From contig DUHU01000082.1 of NCBI GenBank assembly GCA_013330765.1, forward strand, positions 1 through 5,438: DNA of 5,438 bases. Direction: 5' to 3'. Shown here piece after piece: positions 4,905-5,438 of the stretch; positions within the stretch are counted from its first letter, which is position 1; the number at the start of each line of letters is the position of its first letter. The position numbers and the translations under genes were made by a program. The DNA comes from Candidatus Poseidoniaceae archaeon. Its GTDB lineage: Archaea; Thermoplasmatota; Poseidoniia; Poseidoniales; Poseidoniaceae. The notes under the pieces are model-generated. The model was not told the DNA's origin. It saw only the letters and a list, made by a program, of their open reading frames with translations, and ran no database searches.

Positions 4905-5438
4905 TCAGGTGCGACGGGAGGAAGCCAAACGTTCCGCACCCATCGCCAACATGCTGAGCTCTGCGACCAAAGCGTGCCTGCCTCGGGCGAGGGACAATGC
5001 TTCAGGACCGATTTCTGTTGCGGAAAGGAAAGAGGAACTCGGTGAATTGAGGTTGTCCATCGCTCCTTTCTTGGCGTTGGTCCGGTAAAACCAGGACGCG
5101 GCCTCACCGTCGACCAGGTAGACCACCGGTTCGGCCACACCTGATTCTGATGTCATCGTGGTGGGCACGCCCTCTTGGACCAGGAAGTTCTCGACGTCTG
5201 CGCCTCCTTTGGCGTACATCAGACGCTTCATCTTCCGGTTTGAAAGCTCGAGCAGTTCGCTTCCCGAGCGAACCGTCATGATACCAAGCCCGTAGGTGCC
5301 TCGGTCGTTTTTCACAAAGGCGACCGGCTCCTGATCGATGCCCATGGTCGCATAGCGTTGCCGAAGAGCGTCGAGGAAAGCGTCCACTTCCGCGGCCAGC
5401 ACCGTGCGGCAGGTTTCTTTCTCGAGGCACTTGTCTTC
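4905..5438 (-). CDS. gshA: Glutamate-cysteine ligase, C-terminal part
   Basis: This enzyme joins glutamate and cysteine with ATP to give gamma-glutamylcysteine, the first step of glutathione synthesis, in the cytoplasm. The last 177 residues are visible; the frame is open to the right edge, so the N-terminal half or more is missing. The sequence matches the Acidithiobacillus ferrooxidans-type GshA family (TIGR02049 type): VKNDRGTYGLGIMTV (visible residues 42-56), LSNRKMKRLM (65-74), VQEGVPT (87-93), AEPVVYLVDG (102-111), WFYRTNA (116-122) and the DNLNSP segment (128-133). The lysine and GTYG glycines probably contact ATP, as in ATP-grasp-like ligases. This family is unrelated to E. coli GshA. 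It is the first visible gene of a minus-strand operon with a membrane protein and a ferredoxin. No gshB is in view, so the product may be gamma-glutamylcysteine or glutathione. Confidence 0.88.
   Translation of the reverse strand, partial: EDKCLEKETCRTVLAAEVDAFLDALRQRYATMGIDQEPVAFVKNDRGTYGLGIMTVRSGSELLELSNRKMKRLMYAKGGADVENFLVQEGVPTTMTSESGVAEPVVYLVDGEAASWFYRTNAKKGAMDNLNSPSSSFLSATEIGPEALSLARGRHALVAELSMLAMGAERLASSRRT

Noticed and set aside
4733..5140. A 135-codon minus-strand frame across the gshA/membrane-gene junction
   Set aside because: It overlaps two well-supported genes in another frame and shows no domain.

Overview
The window (5,438 bases, fairly GC-rich, almost wholly coding) looks like ordinary chromosome from a free-living, probably respiring prokaryote. 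Two features could suit a marine planktonic archaeon such as Poseidoniales/Marine Group II: an HdrD/GlpC-type iron-sulfur protein and an acidic, serine-rich protein tail. The gamma-glutamylcysteine ligase, however, is of a type best known from proteobacteria, so I leave the domain open. Some genes have clear Shine-Dalgarno sequences and others none. There are no rRNA or tRNA genes, CRISPR arrays, transposases or integrases that I can see.

Layout: two blocks of genes converge at about 3000. The plus-strand block holds, in order: the C-terminal 400 or so residues of a membrane-anchored, two-ferredoxin/two-CCG-domain oxidoreductase (1-1212, cut by the left edge); a small three-helix membrane protein (1248-1601); a 173-base non-coding gap holding the remnant of a gene end (about 1613-1680, minus strand); an unrecognised polytopic membrane protein (1775-2644); and a TM2-domain protein that overlaps it by ATGA (2641-2994). 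A 7-bp perfect hairpin at 2991-3009 spans both facing stop codons.

The minus-strand block reads right to left: the C-terminal part of a glutamate-cysteine ligase (GshA; 5438-4905, cut by the right edge), an unrecognised membrane protein (4877-4182), a two-cluster ferredoxin (4195-3863, overlapping the previous gene by 14 bases), a small two-helix membrane protein (3849-3520) and an NTF2-like/SnoaL-fold protein (3470-3006). Tight spacing suggests at least the first four are one operon that starts outside the window. It would join low-molecular-weight thiol synthesis with an electron carrier and two membrane proteins, but no joint function can be proved from sequence.

The most interesting signal is a direct repeat of about 60 bases (52 of 60 identical). 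One copy is the 3' end of the intact NTF2-like gene (3025-3084); the other lies in the gap after the three-helix gene (1616-1675). Both read the same way. Between them lie exactly the polytopic membrane gene and the TM2 gene. This is either a decayed paralogue or a two-gene cassette inserted at the 3' end of the NTF2-like gene, displacing the old end. Most base differences between the copies change the amino acid, so the short copy looks non-functional. I found no clear new defence system or mobile system.
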